DNA of 64,000 nucleotides from Vicugna pacos (taxonomy: Eukaryota > Chordata > Mammalia > Artiodactyla > Camelidae): contig NC_132995.1 in assembly GCF_048564905.1 (NCBI RefSeq), forward strand, positions 9,312,501 to 9,376,500, written 5' to 3'. The notes under the pieces were generated by a model. It worked only from the letters and a program-made list of their open reading frames with translations, searched no databases and was not told the origin of the DNA. Position numbers and translations under genes: made by a program. Below, one piece after another: positions 59,431 to 64,000 of the stretch. Each line of letters starts with the position of its first letter. Position 1 is the stretch's first letter.

Positions 59431-60380
59431 GACTGCAAGGTACCTGTGTCTCCCAAGGGGGGCGGGGGCTGGGGGCTCTGACAACTGGGTTCCCTAGAGA
59501 TGAGGTTCTAAAGTCTGATCCCCAAAGGAGAGCCGGATAGGGTGGCTGCGGTGGGTGGAGACAGGACTTCCTGAGTGGGTGGGAATTGCAGGTAGGATGC
59601 CTGGGCCCCTTTTGGGAAGGGCTGAGGGCTGGGTCCCAAGCTTGCAGTGGATGAGGGATTGGGGGAAACCTGGGATTTTTGTTGGGGGCGCGGGTGGGGC
59701 TGGGAGTTTAGCGATCCTGGGTCGCGGCTGAAGATTAAAGGTCAGAGAGCTGAAAGGTCAGAAAGCTGAATTTTCTAGGAGAAAATGTTAGGGGGATAGC
59801 GGGATCCCTTTGTCCCCGAGAAGGAACACAACGTGCCCAGACCTCTGGGTCCCCTAAGAGCTGGAGTTGGGAGGAGAGTATCTGAGGGAGCAAGAATTTG
59901 GTGACGTAATTCCTGGGTCCTCAGGGCAGGGGCCTACGAGAAATCTGGCTGAAGCTGAGATAGATTTCCAAAGGGGACGGGGGTTTCTTGGTCCCCAGGG
60001 GATGAAGCGGGAAGATGGGGTTCATGAATTCCAAGGCCCAGACCCGGCTGGTCCTCGCAGGGCTGGAGGGGCGTGATTTTCTCCGCAGCTTGGGCTACTT
60101 GTAGCATCAACACAGCCCCGGCTGTGCGCTGCGCGGCCACTCGGGGGCGCTTGTGGACCGGAGCGTCCCTCTATCCCCAAGGCATCCAGGCCACGCCCCG
60201 GCCAGGAGACCTAGCCAAGTTCTGATTACAAATGTGCGCCTATTTAGAGAATGCTCTAATGTTCTAATCAGAGAATAATCGTAATAGAGAACATTTATTA
60301 AACACTCCCTGTGGGGCCCTGTGTGTCAAGCTTTACGTTTTCTCTCTGAATTCTGGGAAATAGGGTGAAAATTCATTGGC
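59431..60380. other. Spacer upstream of CBLC
   Basis: GC-rich unique sequence with scattered 'ctgggtcc' words, no exon. A candidate CTCF site lies at 60137-60151. BCL3 is expected further on, from synteny. Confidence 0.5.
60137..60151 (+). promoter_or_regulatory. Candidate CTCF site
   Basis: CCACTCGGGGGCGCT differs from the CTCF core CCACTAGGGGGCGCT at one base. It lies about 0.8 kb upstream of the CBLC ATG. Motif only. Confidence 0.5.
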
Positions 60381-61700
60381 CTGGCAGAAATTCAAAATTT
60401 TGACTATGTCAAGCGTTGATGAGGAGCTGATGCAAGCGTAAGTGGACAGATTTAGTTGGAGAGTAATTTAACAGCATCCATTAAAGACTTGGCAGGGCGA
60501 GTCCACTGCCAGCTACATCCTTCAGAGCTGTGATTTGTACACACTTTTGCTCACATTGGGACATTATACACCTGAAATAATTTCAGAGTAATCCTTACCC
60601 CGAGCATGTGCTCTAATATTTTCTGTTCCATTTAACATCGTTTCATTAAAGGGAAAATTGTGTTTGTAACCCACTAAATTGATTTCCCAACCCACTAATG
60701 CATCTTTTTGGGCAGGTTGAAAAATACTGCCCTAAGAAACTCCAAGAGGCATGTTCAGGGATGTTAATTGCAACCTTGTCGGAAGTGGAGAAAACTGGAA
60801 ACAAGGCAATCGTCCATCAGCAGGAGGAGGGATGAATAATTCATTGTGGTCTACTCTCACAAAGGACTCCCACACAGCAGTTCCAATGAATGAACTGGAC
60901 ACACATACCAACAGCGTGAATCGTAAACACGTAATGATGAGTGTATTGTGTTGAATAGTGGCCCTCCCCCATTCATGTCCACTGGAACCTGTGAAGGTGG
61001 CCTTATTTAGAAATAGAGTTTTTGGAGTTAGCCAAGTTAAGGTGAGGTTGTACTGAATTAGGATGAGCCCTAAATCCAATATGACTGGAAATTTGGACAC
61101 AGAAACAGGTATGCCCATAGGGAGAAAGCTATGTGATGATGGAAGCAGAGATGAGTGATGCATCTGTAAGCCAAGGAATGCCACAAATTGCTGGCAAACG
61201 CTGGAAGCTAGGAAGAGGCAAGGAAGGACCCTCCCCTAGAGCCTTCAAAGAGAGAAAGCCCTGCCAACATGTTGACTTGGGGCTCCCAGTCCCCAGAATT
61301 GTGAGAGAATAAATTTATTGGCTTAAGCCATTCAGTTTGTGGTCCTCTGTTAATGGCAGCAACAGGAAACTAACACAATGAGTTTTTTTTTTTTGAAACG
61401 CTGAAGGATTAGTACAACACAATGTTATTTATACAGAGTTAGAAAACCTGCAAAACAGGTGCTCTATATTATTTATTATATCACATTGTATGTCATAATC
61501 ATATGAAACCATGAGTGGTAATGCAGGAATGCAGCACTGAATGCAGTACATGAAGAAGGGAAAAGATGGACTTTGAGGATACAGTGGGACTACAATGATA
61601 TTGTTAATGCTTTAATTTAAAAAATTTGGATCATACTGGAATTTGACACAACATTCTAAAATAACTATAACTCAATAAAAATGTTTTAAAAAATAAAAAA
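60380..61700 (+). mobile_element. Old L1M LINE relic, split by an LTR
   Basis: Late ORF2 and 3' UTR sense words: 'ggatgttaattgcaaccttg', 'gagaaaactggaaacaaggc', 'gactacaatgatattgttaa' and 'actataactcaataaaaatg'. Reading frame long lost. The MLT1 LTR at 60942-61377 splits it. Confidence 0.6.
60942..61377 (+). mobile_element. MLT1-type solo LTR (ERVL-MaLR)
   Basis: A fossil solo LTR of the MaLR group, TG...CA ended, with a 5-bp target duplication, atgag, at 60937-60941 and 61378-61382. Words 'cccattcatgtccactggaa', 'aaatagagtttttggagtta' and 'gagagaataaatttattggc' place it in MLT1. It looks whole as an LTR. No internal region is attached. Age: shared eutherian-era family, far older than the camelid SINEs. 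Confidence 0.8.
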
Positions 61701-61771
61701 TCTGGATCAAATATTGCAAACTGATTAAGAATTCATATAATTGCGTAGTGGATACAAAAGAAATGGATGGT

Positions 61772-62443
61772 AAGAAAAGATACAGAAAAATCACTATCAG
61801 TTAGGGAAATGAAAATCAAAACCACAAGAAGATCTCACTTCACACCTGCCAGGAAGGCTACAAAGAAAAAAACAGACAATAATGAGTATTGGGGAGGCTG
61901 TGGAGAAGTTGGAACCCTCAGACACTGCTGTTGTGGGTGTAAAATGGTGCAGCTGCCTTGGATAAAAGTTTGGCATCTTCTCAAAATGTTGAAAATGTTA
62001 AACATAGAGTCACTGTATGACCCAGGAATTCCATGCCTATGTGTATATTTCACAGAGAATTCAAAACATATATCCCATGCAAAGATTTGTGGAAACAATT
62101 TAAATGTCCCTCAAATGAAAATAGATAAATGGGTAAATTAAATGCAGTATGCCCATACAACAGAATATTATTTGGCCATTAAAAGGAACACAGTACTAAT
62201 ACAGGCTACAGTGTGGATGAAACTCATAAACATTACACTAAGTCAAAGAAACCAATCACAAAGACCACATATTATATGATTCAGTATCTATAAAATGTCC
62301 AGAACAGGCAAATCTATAGAGACAGAAAATATATTAGTGGTTGCCTAGGGCTGAAGGAAGGGGGAAATAGGAAATGACTACTAATAGGTGTGGGGTTTCT
62401 TTTGGGGGTGTGTGTGAAGAAATGTTTTTAAATTGATTATGGT
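61772..62443 (+). mobile_element. L1M LINE relic, left part (ORF2 end and 3' UTR)
   Basis: Open frame remnant matching the L1 ORF2 C-terminus: REMKIKTTRRSHFTPARKAT, GGCGEVGTLRHCCCGC. Continues in the 3' UTR and resumes at 63008 after a younger L1. Confidence 0.75.
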
Positions 62444-63007
62444 AATACCCAGATAGACATTTCTCCAAAGAAGACATCCAGATGGCCAACAAGCACATGA
62501 AAAGATCCTCAACATCACTAATTGTCAGAGAAATGCAAATCAAAGCTACCATGAGATATCACCTCACAGCAGTCAGAATGGCCATCATTAAAAAGTCCAC
62601 AAACCATAAATGCTGGAGAGGGTGTGGAGAAAAAGGAACCCTTCTACATTGTTGATGGGAATGTAAATTGGGGCAGCCACTATAGAAAACAGTATGGAGA
62701 TTCCTCAGAAAGCTAAAAATAGACTTATCATACGATCCAGCAATCCTACTCCTGGGCATATATCTGGAGGAAAATATAATTTGAAAGGACACATATACCT
62801 CAATGTTCATAGTAGCACTACTTACAATAGCCAAGACATGGAAGCAACCTAAATGTCCATTGACAGATGACTGGATAAAGAAGATGTGGTATATTTATAC
62901 AATGGAATACTACTCAGCCATAAAAAAGAATAAAATAATGCCATTTGCAGCAACATGGATGGACCTGGAGATTGTCATTCCAAGTGAAGCAAGTCAGAAA
63001 TCACAAT
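62444..63007 (+). mobile_element. Younger L1 3' fragment nested in L1M
   Basis: Sense L1 ORF2 end: 'tccaaagaagacatccagat', 'gccaagacatggaagcaacc', 'ggatgtggtatatttatac'-like words, encoding [20 protein letters not shown]. The flanking near-repeat attgatt(a/g)tggt at 62432-62443 and 63008-63019 marks its insertion into the older L1. Confidence 0.75.
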
Positions 63008-63118
63008 ATTGATTGTGGTGATGATTGCACAACTCTTTGAATTTACTGAAACCATTGATTTGTACTCTTCAGTTGAATTGTAGGCTATATATATTATATT
63101 TCAATAAAACTGTTTAAA
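63008..63118 (+). mobile_element. L1M LINE relic, right part
   Basis: 'gattgtggtgatgattgcac', 'aactctttgaatttactgaa', 'tatttcaataaaactgttta': the last part of the L1M 3' UTR interrupted at 62444. Confidence 0.7.
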
Positions 63119-63159
63119 AAAGTGGACGCCAGACCCCACAAGAGGGTGCTCTAAGCACA

Positions 63160-63380
63160 GACTTATCTCCTCCCTTAACATCTCAGGCTCCACCTGCCGA
63201 CTCTGGCCACACCTCCGAGAATCTGGCCATGCCCCTAGGTTCTGACCACACCCCCAGGATATGGCCTGCCCCTCATCCAGGCCATGCCTCTGAAACTTTG
63301 GCCACACCCCCAACACTCTGGTCACACCCCTAGATCTTAACCACACCCTAAAACCCAGGTCACACCCCAAGGCAGAATCT
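63160..63380. repeat. Degenerate 'tctggccacacccc' tandem repeat
   Basis: About eight units of 22-30 bp: ctctggccacacctccgaga, tctggccatgcccctagg, ttctgaccacacccccagga, ctttggccacacccccaaca, ctctggtcacacccctagat, cttaaccacaccc and ccaggtcacacccc. Confidence 0.75.
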
Positions 63381-63499
63381 GAAGCCACAAATTCACCCTC
63401 CTGATTTCCCAAACTCAGCACAGAGACACCCACAGACTTAGATACTCTTAGAAACACAGAGCCTGAAAACCATAGACCTTTAAACCATGACTTTTAATT

Positions 63500-64000
63500 T
63501 GCAAGCATTCTTTTCTTTCTTGAAATAATTTTAAACTTACGGAAAAGTTGCGAGAATAGGGCAAAGGCTTCTTGTATACCCTTCACTCAGGTTCCCCAAT
63601 TGCTAACACTTTGTCAGTTTGCTTTATCATTTGCTCTCCTCCCTTCCCCGAACCATTTGGGAGTAAGTTTCAGACAGTATACCTCTTCTCCCCTAAACAC
63701 TCAGGTGTGTATTTCCACATTTAAGGACATTCTTTTACACAGTCACAGAAAGGTTATCGAAAACAGGACGTTTAACAGTTATACAATACAAGCATCTAAC
63801 GGTGCAGCCTATATTCAAGTTGCCATTTGTCCCCAAACTATCTTTTTTAGTAAACCACATTTCCCAGTCCAGGATCCAAGCCGAGATCACATGTTGCATT
63901 TAGTTTTGTTGTCTTTTTAGTCTCCTTCAGTCTGGGACAACTGCTCAGCCTTTTATGACATTGACATTTTTGAACACTGCAAGCCAGTTTTTAGTTCTTT
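63500..64000 (-). mobile_element. L1M LINE 3' region relic, runs off the window
   Basis: Antisense L1M words: 'acttacggaaaagttgcgag', 'gaaccatttgggagtaagtt', 'caagttgccatttgtcccca', 'ttttgttgtctttttagtct'. Confidence 0.75.

Noticed and set aside
58937-59497. 186-residue plus-strand ORF opposite CBLC exon 1
   Set aside because: Shadow of a CpG-rich exon on the other strand.

Overview
The window is mammalian nuclear DNA, and the repeats point to a camelid (camel, llama or alpaca). Nine copies of a tRNA-Ala-like SINE of the camelid Vic-1 type lie in the introns and spacers, several with intact target-site duplications. Old mammalian repeats surround them: L2, MIR, L1M, Tigger1, MER2, MER5A and an MLT1 LTR. 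The gene order matches human 19q13.32, read in reverse.

Three multi-exon genes all lie on the minus strand. NECTIN2 (1248-26254) is a nectin cell-adhesion receptor with two alternative 3' ends, delta and alpha. BCAM (33375-42108) is the Lutheran/basal cell adhesion molecule, a laminin receptor. CBLC (46531-59308) is an epithelial Cbl-family E3 ubiquitin ligase. I rebuilt every coding exon from splice signals, phase and remembered human proteins. The models close without a frame break: NECTIN2-delta 539 aa, NECTIN2-alpha 481 aa, BCAM 628 aa, CBLC 493 aa (481 aa if its last intron is retained). From the known synteny, TOMM40/APOE should lie beyond position 1 and BCL3 beyond position 64000. Neither is visible here.

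Layout: 1-390 is the flank beyond the NECTIN2 3' end. 390-26500 is NECTIN2, with a 9 kb first intron and its CpG-island promoter near 26.1-27.1 kb, including a perfect CRE. 26.8-32.9 kb is spacer with MER2 and Tigger1 DNA transposons. 32.9-42.3 kb is BCAM. 42.4-46.5 kb is spacer rich in L2. 46.5-59.4 kb is CBLC. 59.4-64 kb is spacer with nested L1 and LTR insertions.

NECTIN2 and BCAM are immunoglobulin-superfamily adhesion receptors, and CBLC tags activated tyrosine kinases for down-regulation. They are neighbours by ancient synteny, not an operon-like unit. I found no undescribed gene system. The most unusual items are an unidentified retrocopy with a 15-bp duplication, two intronic degenerate tandem repeats, a 1.6-kb-spaced inverted repeat, a dispersed minisatellite-like motif shared by all three genes, an improved PKA site in the BCAM tail, and an ambiguous CBLC C-terminus.
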